Shown: positions 53,290 through 61,361 of the stretch, piece after piece
How positions within the stretch are numbered: position 1 is the stretch's first letter
Layout: each line of letters begins with the position of its first letter
Source: an uncultured Bacilli bacterium
GTDB taxonomy: Bacteria; Bacillota_I; Bacilli_A; RF39; UBA660
Assembly: GCA_934129885.1 (NCBI GenBank)
Contig: CAKOWU010000003.1
Coordinates: 1 to 64,000 of the forward strand
DNA: 64,000 nt
Reading direction: 5' to 3'
Notes under the pieces: model-generated
Told to the model about the DNA's origin: nothing
What the model saw: only the letters and a program-made list of their open reading frames with translations
Databases searched by the model: none
Position numbers and translations under genes: made by a program

Positions 53290-54612
53290 ATGGCTAGAAA
53301 ATTTGTTGATGAGTTTACATACCCAGAAGAGAAGGAACAAATAGAGGCTTCTAATGATTATGATGCTTTTCCGGATAAGGTTTTACTTGAAAAACTCAGA
53401 AATGAAATTATTCAAAGTTTAATCGATAATAATTTACAGAATCAGGAAAAGTTAGACGATTATGTTAAAAGTCAGATTGACAAGATTACTTCACTTTATG
53501 ATTTGAATTCATCACAGATGAATTATATATATAATTTGATTGATAACGAGATAAATGGTTATGGGCCTTTAACAGAACTTCTTAAGGATAAGGATATAAC
53601 AGAGATAATGGTTAATGGACCAGATGAAATATATATAGAATTAGATGGTCATATTATTAGAGATGAAAGCGTTAGTTTTGTTAATGATGATCATATAGTT
53701 AGAGTTGTACAAAGAATGGTTCAGCCACTTGGAAGAAATATTGATATTGCTCATCCTATGGTAGATGCCAGACTTGAAGATGGGTCTAGGCTTAATGCGA
53801 TATTACCGCCTCTTTCTTTAAATGGACCGGTGGTTACTATTCGTAAGTTTAAAAGAGAACTTGCGGATATTGAGGATTTTTTAAGGTCTGGGACTATGAC
53901 GCCTTATATGGCAAGATTTTTAGAGGCGGCTGTTGAGGCTAAACTTAATATTTTAATTGTTGGAGGAACTGGTTCAGGGAAGACTACACTTCTTAATGTA
54001 TTATCTTCTTTTTGCAAGAGTGATGAGAGAATAATCACTATTGAAGATGCGGCAGAGCTTAAGCTTAAACAGAAACATGTTATTTCTTTGGAAACTAGAA
54101 CTAAAAGTTACGAGGGTAAAGGCAGCGTTACAATAAGGGATTTAGTTATTAATTCGCTTAGAATGAGACCTGATCGTATAATTGTTGGTGAGGTTAGAGG
54201 TAAAGAAGCTTTTGATATGCTTCAGGCTATGAATACTGGACATGAGGGTAGTATGACAACGCTTCATGCGAATGGTAGAAAAGATGCTTTAAATAGGCTT
54301 GAGACGATGGTTCTGATGAATGGTGTAGAAATACCAGTTACGGCAATTCGTGAATATATTGAGTCAGCAATTGATATTATTGTACAAACACAAAGATTTT
54401 CAGATGGTAAGAGAAGGGTTTCTAGTATTTCAGAAATTACGGGTATGAAAGACGGAGAGATTCTTCAAAAAGAAATATTTAAATATAAACAGACTGGGGT
54501 ATCTGACACTGGGTCTGTACTTGGTGAGTTTTTGATGTATAAAAGAATTCCAAGAGTTTATTCGAAGATTAAGACTAAGGGTATAACTACTTTGGATGGA
54601 ATGTTTGAGTAG
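53290..54612 (+). CDS. tadA: TadA/CpaF-type secretion ATPase
   Basis: 440 residues. An N-terminal helical domain is followed by the type II/IV secretion ATPase core: Walker A GGTGSGKTT, the Asp box TIEDAAEL, Walker B RIIVGEVRGKEAFDML, and the His box MTTLHANG. It is the hexameric motor that extends (and in Tad retracts) the pilus. The start follows ATAGGAGGTGAAAGG. Central gene of the operon. Confidence 0.94.
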   Translation: MARKFVDEFTYPEEKEQIEASNDYDAFPDKVLLEKLRNEIIQSLIDNNLQNQEKLDDYVKSQIDKITSLYDLNSSQMNYIYNLIDNEINGYGPLTELLKDKDITEIMVNGPDEIYIELDGHIIRDESVSFVNDDHIVRVVQRMVQPLGRNIDIAHPMVDARLEDGSRLNAILPPLSLNGPVVTIRKFKRELADIEDFLRSGTMTPYMARFLEAAVEAKLNILIVGGTGSGKTTLLNVLSSFCKSDERIITIEDAAELKLKQKHVISLETRTKSYEGKGSVTIRDLVINSLRMRPDRIIVGEVRGKEAFDMLQAMNTGHEGSMTTLHANGRKDALNRLETMVLMNGVEIPVTAIREYIESAIDIIVQTQRFSDGKRRVSSISEITGMKDGEILQKEIFKYKQTGVSDTGSVLGEFLMYKRIPRVYSKIKTKGITTLDGMFE

Positions 54613-54627
54613 GAAGAGGTGATATAG

Positions 54628-56112
54628 ATGGCAATAGGTTTTGATATTTCGAATACTAGTAAACCGGTTAATGATACGCTTGTGGTTAATTTTTTGCCAT
54701 CTGTGGATACTGCTCAATATTCTTATAAATTGTATAAAGATGGTAATGTTATTAAAAATGAAAATATAACTAAAAATCAAGATGTACATTTTCCTTTAAC
54801 TGATACAGGTAACTATTATATAGAAGTATCTACGGTATCAAGTGCTGGTGAGGTAAATAACTATACAAGCGGTGTATATCAAATTGATAAGGAAAAGCCT
54901 ATTATAAATGTGCCTGATGAGATTACAATTACTAGCAGAGATCAAAACATTAATGTTACGGCTACTGATAATGTAGACGGGGATATTACTTCTTCTATTA
55001 CGAGCGATATTTCTTCACAGGATATTTATAACAATGGAACGCATATGGTTACTTATGTAGTTAGTGATGCGGCTGGTAATGTGGCTAGTAAAAGTGTTTA
55101 TGTAAATACTGAAATAGTGGGTAACTATTTGTTCGTGGCACAGGCAGTTATTGTTATATGTGTGGTTCTTTTGGGGCTTTTGTTAAGAAGTTTCTTTAAA
55201 ACTCTTAAACTTGGAAAGAGGATAGAAGCCTTTACGATAGAACCGATGAAAACTAATAATGTATCGCTTGCTGATAGAATTCTTATGCGTTATAGACGTA
55301 TTTTAGATAAGTTTGGTAATTTATTTAATAAATCAGAGTTTTTTAAGAAATACGCCAAAAGGTTTGATAAATATGCGAGCATAAGCGTTTTACATAATTC
55401 TGGAACGGAAATTGTATGCGGAAAAATAACTTGTGCTATTTTGTTTGGACTATTTGTAATAATGAATAAGACACTTAGATGGGAACCTTTTGAAATATAT
55501 GATTTTGTTTTACCATTTGTTTTAGGTTATTTTGTGTTAGACGTTATATATATTGTTAAATATAAGCGGTATAGAATAAAACTTGAAAATGACTTTTTGG
55601 CGGCGATTACGGTGATGAATAATGCATTTAAGGCAGGCAGAAGTATTTCGCAGGCTATTGATATTGTAAGCCGTGAGGTTGCTGGTCCTATTGGTAGTGA
55701 GTTTGAGAAAATGAGTTTGGAACTTTCTTATGGACTTGGTATAGATGTTGTTTTCAAAAGATTTGGAGAACGTATTAATCTTGAGGAAGTTAGTTATTTA
55801 ACGGCATCTTTGACTATTTTAAATAAAACTGGTGGAAATATTACTGAAGTGTTTGACTCTATTGAGAAAAGTTTGTTTAATAAAAAGAAACTTAGATTAG
55901 AACTTAGAACACTCACAGCAAGTTCAAGACTTATTATTTACGTAATTATTTTGGTACCACTTTGCTTTATATTATTTGTTAATGTAATATCACCTGGTTA
56001 TTTTGAACCTTTCTTTAACACGGGGGTAGGAAATATATTGCTTATATTGATGATAATGTTTTATATTATATTTATCTACTTTGTCAAAAAAATAATGAAA
56101 GTGGTGATATAA
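54628..56112 (+). CDS. tadB: TadB-like platform protein with N-terminal Ig-like domains
   Basis: 494 residues. Residues ~15-88 look like a fibronectin/Ig-type beta domain, and ~90-160 like a DUF5011/HYR domain (VTATDNVDGDITSSI, VTYVVSDAAGNVASKS). A membrane helix follows at ~167-187, then a T2SSF/GspF platform domain (FLAAITVMNNAFKAGRSISQ, SLTILNKTGGNITEVFDSI) and further helices. TadB proteins are normally ~300 residues, so the N-terminal ~165 residues are an added module. It has no signal peptide, leaving the side of the membrane open. The frame is continuous and the ribosome site GAGGTGATATAG supports this start. Confidence 0.85.
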   Translation: MAIGFDISNTSKPVNDTLVVNFLPSVDTAQYSYKLYKDGNVIKNENITKNQDVHFPLTDTGNYYIEVSTVSSAGEVNNYTSGVYQIDKEKPIINVPDEITITSRDQNINVTATDNVDGDITSSITSDISSQDIYNNGTHMVTYVVSDAAGNVASKSVYVNTEIVGNYLFVAQAVIVICVVLLGLLLRSFFKTLKLGKRIEAFTIEPMKTNNVSLADRILMRYRRILDKFGNLFNKSEFFKKYAKRFDKYASISVLHNSGTEIVCGKITCAILFGLFVIMNKTLRWEPFEIYDFVLPFVLGYFVLDVIYIVKYKRYRIKLENDFLAAITVMNNAFKAGRSISQAIDIVSREVAGPIGSEFEKMSLELSYGLGIDVVFKRFGERINLEEVSYLTASLTILNKTGGNITEVFDSIEKSLFNKKKLRLELRTLTASSRLIIYVIILVPLCFILFVNVISPGYFEPFFNTGVGNILLILMIMFYIIFIYFVKKIMKVVI

Positions 56113-56804
56113 TGAAGAAGAGTTTAAATAAAATTTATAATAAAGATGAGGTTTTGAAGATTGAAAAAGAGATTATTTCTTTAGGTGATGACGCAAAATT
56201 TACAAAAGAAGAGTTTTTGAATATTAGGCTCTTTACAACTATCTTTATATTTGTTATAGTTTTATATGTATTTGATAAGGGATATATATATGCTCCTTTT
56301 ATATCAATTATTTATTATTATTTATTTCATTATATATTTATAACTAAAAAGATTAATGAGAGAACGTCTAGACTTGATAAGGAAGCACTTGAGTTTTTTG
56401 AAATTTTATCGCTTACACTTGAGTCTGGCAGAAATTTAGAACAATCGCTTAGGGTTACGTCTGATAATGTATCATCTGAATTATCGAATGAGTTTAAAAG
56501 GGCTCTTTGTGAGATGAATTATGGCAAGTCGCTAATGGAAGCACTTTCTAGTATGAAACAGAGGATACCGTCGGCGGCAATTAATAATATTATTTTAAAT
56601 ATTATTGAAACTAATCAATTTGGGAATAGTATTTTAGATACTTTATATAATGAAGTGAATTTTTTAAGAGAGAAGCAATTATTAGAAATTAAGGGGCAGA
56701 TAAATAAGATACCAAATAAAATTAGTGTAATTTCCGTTATATTTATAGTACCGTTAATCATATGTTTAATACTGGGACCATATTTAATAGAAATTATCGG
56801 ATAG
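56112..56804 (+). CDS. tadC: TadC-like platform protein
   Basis: 230 residues. T2SSF-type integral membrane protein with two N-terminal and one C-terminal helix, and the cytoplasmic ALEFFEILSLTLESGRNLEQ pattern shared with TadB. It completes the inner-membrane platform. It shares one base with the tadB stop (TAATG). Ten bases separate it from murC, with no terminator between. Confidence 0.85.
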   Translation: MKKSLNKIYNKDEVLKIEKEIISLGDDAKFTKEEFLNIRLFTTIFIFVIVLYVFDKGYIYAPFISIIYYYLFHYIFITKKINERTSRLDKEALEFFEILSLTLESGRNLEQSLRVTSDNVSSELSNEFKRALCEMNYGKSLMEALSSMKQRIPSAAINNIILNIIETNQFGNSILDTLYNEVNFLREKQLLEIKGQINKIPNKISVISVIFIVPLIICLILGPYLIEIIG

Positions 56805-56814
56805 GAGGAACGTT

Positions 56815-58113
56815 ATGTATTATTTTATAGGTATAAAAGGGTCTGGAATGAGTGCACTGGCTTCTATTCTTTATGATTTGGGTTATGAGGTAAAGGGAAG
56901 TGACAGAGAAGAACATTATTTTACTGAAGATGGTCTTAGGGCACGTAATATTGAGATATCTCCTTTTGATGAAAATAATATAAAAGAGGGTATGGTTATC
57001 ATCAAAGGCAATGCTTTTAATGAATCTAACCCTGAAGTTAAAAAGGCTATGGAACTCGGACTTACTATACATACTTATCAAGAGATGGTTGCGAAACTTA
57101 CTAAAATGTTTAAGACTATTACCGTTGCGGGGTGTCACGGTAAGACGAGTACTACATCTATGCTTGCACATACTCTGGGAAAACTTGTAGGTACTAATTA
57201 TTTGATTGGTGACGGAACGGGTTTTGCAAATAAGGATAATAAGTATTTTGCATTAGAGGCATGTGAGTATAAAAGGCATTTCTTGGCATATACTCCTTAT
57301 TATGCTATTATAACCAATATTGATTTGGATCATGTTGATTATTTTAAGGACATTGATGACGTTATTGATGCGTATAGAGAGTATGCGGATAATGCTTTAA
57401 ATATGGTTATTGCTTGTGGTGATGACAGGTATACTCATAGTTTAAGTTCTTCTATATCTAAACCTATATTTTATTATGGCATTGATGAGGATAATGATAT
57501 TTTAGCGAAAGACGTTAATTATAGTTCTAATGGTACTAGTTTTGATGTGTTTGTTGAAGGTAATTATTATGGGCATTTTGATTTACCAATATATGGTAAA
57601 CATCAACTACTTAACTCTTTAGCGGTTATTAGCGTTTGCTATTACGAGAGACTAGAGGCTAGGGAAGTTGCAAAGGTACTTAAGACTTTTAAGGGTGCTA
57701 AAAGAAGATTTTCTGAGACTATAGTGGGCAGCAATGTGGTCATTGACGATTATGCTCATCATCCCGCAGAAATGAGAGCGACTATAAAGGCTGCAAAGCA
57801 AAAGTATGCTGATAAGGATATTGTTGTGGTATTTCAGCCGCATACTTATTCTAGAACTAAAGAGTTTGCGGAAGATTATATTCAGTTACTTAAGACAGTT
57901 AATTATTCTTATATATTAGATATTCATGGTTCTAGGGAGACTTCTGGTGATATTAGTAGTGAAGATTTGATAAGAGAGATACCTAATTGTGAGCATATTA
58001 GTATTGATGAAGCAGAGAAGTTAAGGAAGTATGAAAACACTGTAATTATATTTATGAGTCCGAACGATATATCAAAACTTGAAAATGATTATATTAACGG
58101 TTTTAAGAAATAA
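56815..58113 (+). CDS. murC: UDP-N-acetylmuramate-L-alanine ligase
   Basis: 432 residues. The Mur ligase domain order is intact: N-terminal UDP-binding G-I-K-G-S-G-M-S-A-L, central ATP site AGCHGKTSTT, C-terminal domain with VIDDYAHHPAE and FQPHTYSRT, which are MurC hallmarks. It adds L-Ala to UDP-MurNAc in peptidoglycan synthesis. The start follows GATAGGAGGAACGTT. It is the last gene of the Tad transcript, an unusual place for an essential wall gene, unless a separate promoter lies inside tadC. Confidence 0.95.
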   Translation: MYYFIGIKGSGMSALASILYDLGYEVKGSDREEHYFTEDGLRARNIEISPFDENNIKEGMVIIKGNAFNESNPEVKKAMELGLTIHTYQEMVAKLTKMFKTITVAGCHGKTSTTSMLAHTLGKLVGTNYLIGDGTGFANKDNKYFALEACEYKRHFLAYTPYYAIITNIDLDHVDYFKDIDDVIDAYREYADNALNMVIACGDDRYTHSLSSSISKPIFYYGIDEDNDILAKDVNYSSNGTSFDVFVEGNYYGHFDLPIYGKHQLLNSLAVISVCYYERLEAREVAKVLKTFKGAKRRFSETIVGSNVVIDDYAHHPAEMRATIKAAKQKYADKDIVVVFQPHTYSRTKEFAEDYIQLLKTVNYSYILDIHGSRETSGDISSEDLIREIPNCEHISIDEAEKLRKYENTVIIFMSPNDISKLENDYINGFKK

Positions 58114-58138
58114 AAATATGTATAGATAATAGAAAATG

Positions 58139-58166
58139 AGGTTACAAGTTTGTAATCTTTTTTGTT
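58139..58166 (+). terminator. terminator after murC
   Basis: GGTTACAA and TTGTAATC pair (one G-T pair) with a two-base loop, followed by TTTTTT. The 58170-58240 stretch beyond reads ADYEKIVRDNDYNVFNIWQF in one frame, probably the end of a lost gene. Confidence 0.75.
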
Positions 58167-58296
58167 TATGATAGTTAAGGCTGATTATGAAAAAATAGTT
58201 CGAGATAATGATTATAATGTGTTTAATATATGGCAGTTTGATAGATAAAAAGTTTTATTCAATAATATCTACTTTGTAAATTTTTGTATAAATTAT

Positions 58297-58325
58297 TTGC
58301 TTTATAAAAATATTTTTGATACAAT
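58297..58325 (+). promoter_or_regulatory. promoter of the parE-LRR-parC operon
   Basis: TTGCTT (58297-58302), 17 bp, TACAAT (58320-58325), giving a leader of only about 12 bases before the ATG. Confidence 0.7.
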
Positions 58326-58342
58326 GAGTTACGGTGATTAAG

Positions 58343-60250
58343 ATGGCAAAGTATGATGAAAATTCTATAAAAATATTAGAAGGTTTAGAAGCCGTTAGAA
58401 AGAGACCTGGTATGTATATTGGTTCAACTGACAGCAGGGGTCTACATCATTTAGTGTGGGAAATTGTTGACAATTCTATTGATGAGGTTATAAATGGTTT
58501 TGGTGATAAAATAATAATAATCATTCATAAAGATGGCTCAGTAAGTGTTGAAGACCATGGTAGGGGTGTTCCAACGGGTATGCATATTAGTGGCAAAAGT
58601 ACTCCAGAGGTTATTTATACTGTACTTCATGCTGGTGGAAAGTTTGAAACGTCTGGTTATAAAGTAAGTGGTGGATTACATGGCGTTGGTGGCAGTGTAG
58701 TAAATGCTTTGTCAAAATGGATGGAAGTCAATATCAAAAGGGATGGCTTTGAGCATTATATCAGATTTGAAAATGGTGGTCATACCGTTATTCCGTTAAA
58801 GAAAATTGGTACTACGAATAAGACGGGTACTACGGTTCATTTTTTACCTGATGATACTATATTTTCTAGTACTAACTTTTCATTTACTAAAATATGTGAG
58901 AGAATGCAAGAAAGTGCTTTTTTACTTAAGAATTTAACTATCGAAGTAATTAGTGAAAAGGATGATAAAAAAGAAGTGTTTCATTATGAAAATGGTATTA
59001 ATTCTTTTGTTAATTATTTGAATGAAGATAAAAAGGTTTTGCACAAGGTAGTAGATATACAAGGAATGCGTGAAGGTATAAATGTAGAGGTTGCATTCCA
59101 GTATACAGATACGTATTCAGAAAATATTATTTCATTTGTTAATAATGTAAAAACTTCAGATGGCGGAACTCATGAAGTGGGACTAAAAACTGCTTTTACT
59201 AAAGTATTTAATGAATATGCTAAAAATAATGGCTTTTTAAAGGCAAAAGATAAAAACTTAGAGGGTACAGACACTAGAGAGGGTTTAACAACTGTTATAT
59301 CACTTCAAATACCAGAAAAACTTTTACAGTTTGAGGGTCAAACAAAAGGCAAATTAGGTACTCCAGTTGCGAGGACAGTGGTTGAACAAATTGTTAGTGA
59401 AAAACTTACATTTTTCTTAGAAGAAAATAAGGAAAGTGCCACTAAAATTTTGGATAAGATGATTAAGTCAAAACATGTTAGGGAAGCGGCTAGAAAAGCA
59501 AGAGATGAAGCTAGGCTTGGTAAAGGTAAGGGTCGTAAAGAAAAATCTATTTCTGATAAATTTACTCCGGCTCAAAGTAAAAATCCTAAAATAAATGAAT
59601 TATTTTTAGTTGAGGGAGATTCTGCGGGTGGTTCTGCTAAACAGGGAAGAGATAGAAAGTTTCAGGCGGTTCTTCCTTTAAGAGGTAAGGTAATAAATAC
59701 TGAAAAAGCCTCACTTACGGATGTACTTGCTAATAATGAAATCAATACAATGATTCATACTATAGGATCTGGTATTGGTAGTGACTTTGATATTAATACA
59801 TGTAATTATAATAAAGTAATAATAATGACTGATGCCGATGACGATGGTGCACATATTCAAATATTACTACTAACATTCTTTTATAGATTTATGAAACCAT
59901 TAATAGAACATGGGCACCTTTATATTGCGATGCCACCTTTGTATGCTTTAAAAAACGGCAATAAAATATATGGCTATGCTTGGGATGACAAGGGTGCTGA
60001 AGAAATAAAAGCTAAGCATAAAATAAAATTAGAAAAACAAAGATATAAAGGACTTGGAGAGATGAATGCTGAACAATTATGGGAAACTACCATGGATCCT
60101 AGTAAAAGGAGTTTGACCAAGGTAAATCTATTGGATGCTTCTCTTGCAGAAAAAAGGGTAAGCGTTCTTATGGGGGATAAGGTAGAGCCTAGAAAAGAAT
60201 GGATTGAAGAAAATGTTGAGTTTACTTTAGATGATGGCTACGTTAAATAA
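58343..60250 (+). CDS. parE: DNA topoisomerase IV subunit B
   Basis: 635 residues. GHKL ATPase domain (LEGLEAVRKRPGMYIGST, EIVDNSIDE, HAGGKF...SGGLHGVG), then the TOPRIM domain (FLVEGDSAGGSAKQGRDR, MTDADDDGAHI). The length and RGLHHLVWEIVDNSIDE favour ParE over GyrB, and the ParC partner downstream agrees. It powers chromosome decatenation. ATG 58343 follows CGGTGATTAAG; GTG 58334 lies inside that site. The LRR gene starts nine bases later. Confidence 0.93.
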   Translation: MAKYDENSIKILEGLEAVRKRPGMYIGSTDSRGLHHLVWEIVDNSIDEVINGFGDKIIIIIHKDGSVSVEDHGRGVPTGMHISGKSTPEVIYTVLHAGGKFETSGYKVSGGLHGVGGSVVNALSKWMEVNIKRDGFEHYIRFENGGHTVIPLKKIGTTNKTGTTVHFLPDDTIFSSTNFSFTKICERMQESAFLLKNLTIEVISEKDDKKEVFHYENGINSFVNYLNEDKKVLHKVVDIQGMREGINVEVAFQYTDTYSENIISFVNNVKTSDGGTHEVGLKTAFTKVFNEYAKNNGFLKAKDKNLEGTDTREGLTTVISLQIPEKLLQFEGQTKGKLGTPVARTVVEQIVSEKLTFFLEENKESATKILDKMIKSKHVREAARKARDEARLGKGKGRKEKSISDKFTPAQSKNPKINELFLVEGDSAGGSAKQGRDRKFQAVLPLRGKVINTEKASLTDVLANNEINTMIHTIGSGIGSDFDINTCNYNKVIIMTDADDDGAHIQILLLTFFYRFMKPLIEHGHLYIAMPPLYALKNGNKIYGYAWDDKGAEEIKAKHKIKLEKQRYKGLGEMNAEQLWETTMDPSKRSLTKVNLLDASLAEKRVSVLMGDKVEPRKEWIEENVEFTLDDGYVK

Positions 60251-60259
60251 GAGGTAAAT

Positions 60260-61342
60260 ATGGAAAAAAATGAAATAGTAACTATAAAAAATTTGTTAAA
60301 TCCCAAAATTCCAGAAGGTGCAAAAAGTATATATTTTGATAATTTAATTAGTGATAAAGGCTTGATATTGCCTTTTGGTGTGAACGCTGTTAGGTTTTTT
60401 AAACTAACTAAAGTAACTGAATTTTCTTGCCCGTCTAGTTTGACGTATTTATCTATGGAAAGTTTAAAAAGTTTAGATAATTTAGTATTAAATGAAGGTT
60501 TAGAAATTTTAGAGTTGAATTCTGTAACTAATGCAGATGGTTTTGTTTTTCCAAGTACGTTAAAGGAACTACACTTAGACTCGCTAGAAAATCCGAAAGG
60601 TTTGATACTGCCAGAGGGTTTGGAAGAACTACACCTAAACAGTGTAAAAGATTTAAAAGGTGTGGTTTTACCGAAATCTTTAAAATACCTTTATTTAAAT
60701 TCTTTAGAAACAGTGGAAGATGTAACTTTTCCAAGTGGACTTGAAGAGTTATCTTTAAATGGCTTAGAAGATATTCAAGCTTTGGTTATTCCAAGTAATA
60801 TAAAAAAACTTTATTTAAATAATGTGAAATCAGTGATAAACAAAGTAATTCCTGATAGTTTGGAAACATTATTTATGAATAATGCCACTATTGTTCGCGG
60901 TGTGGTTTTACCCAAAGATATGGATTTTTTATCGTTGAATAGCTTAGAAGATTTTAGTGCAATAACATTACCAGAAAAAGTAAATGTTCTTTGTATAAAT
61001 GGTAAAAAGGATATTAAAGAACTCAAATTACCAGAAATAACGAAAAGACTAGAATTAAACGGATTACAAAGTTTAGATGGTTTTATTTTTCCTCATATGG
61101 AAGATGGGAGTTCTGTTTCGTTTGATGGTGTGCGAATTGTTCAAAATTTTGTTTTCCCAGAAGAACTTGGTGACATTAGTTTGAAGAATGCAATATTGTT
61201 TAAAAATGTGAAATTTACAGAGGCTTTGTTATCTTTAGATAGACCAAAATTACAATATTATGAAGACACAAAACTTCCTTTGACGCTGCTTGATGATGAT
61301 GAAAAAGGAAATGATTATATACCTATAAATAGAACAAAATAA
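60260..61342 (+). CDS. cytoplasmic leucine-rich-repeat protein inside the topoisomerase IV operon
   Basis: 360 residues with no signal peptide and no membrane segment. Residues ~17-318 are about 15 repeats of almost exactly 20 residues, consensus L-P-x-x-L-x-x-L-x-L-N-S-L-x-x-x-x-x-x-V, for example LPEGLEELHLNSVKDLKGVV; one late repeat has 22. Twenty-residue repeats of this shape are the bacterial YopM/IpaH-type LRR. A short acidic, non-repeat tail closes it. It lies nine bases after parE and 19 before parC with its own AAGAGGTAAAT ribosome site, so all three are co-expressed. No known topoisomerase partner of this kind comes to mind; a role in binding or modulating topoisomerase IV is a hypothesis. 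Confidence 0.85.
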   Translation: MEKNEIVTIKNLLNPKIPEGAKSIYFDNLISDKGLILPFGVNAVRFFKLTKVTEFSCPSSLTYLSMESLKSLDNLVLNEGLEILELNSVTNADGFVFPSTLKELHLDSLENPKGLILPEGLEELHLNSVKDLKGVVLPKSLKYLYLNSLETVEDVTFPSGLEELSLNGLEDIQALVIPSNIKKLYLNNVKSVINKVIPDSLETLFMNNATIVRGVVLPKDMDFLSLNSLEDFSAITLPEKVNVLCINGKKDIKELKLPEITKRLELNGLQSLDGFIFPHMEDGSSVSFDGVRIVQNFVFPEELGDISLKNAILFKNVKFTEALLSLDRPKLQYYEDTKLPLTLLDDDEKGNDYIPINRTK

Positions 61343-61361
61343 AACAAAATAAGGTGATAAG

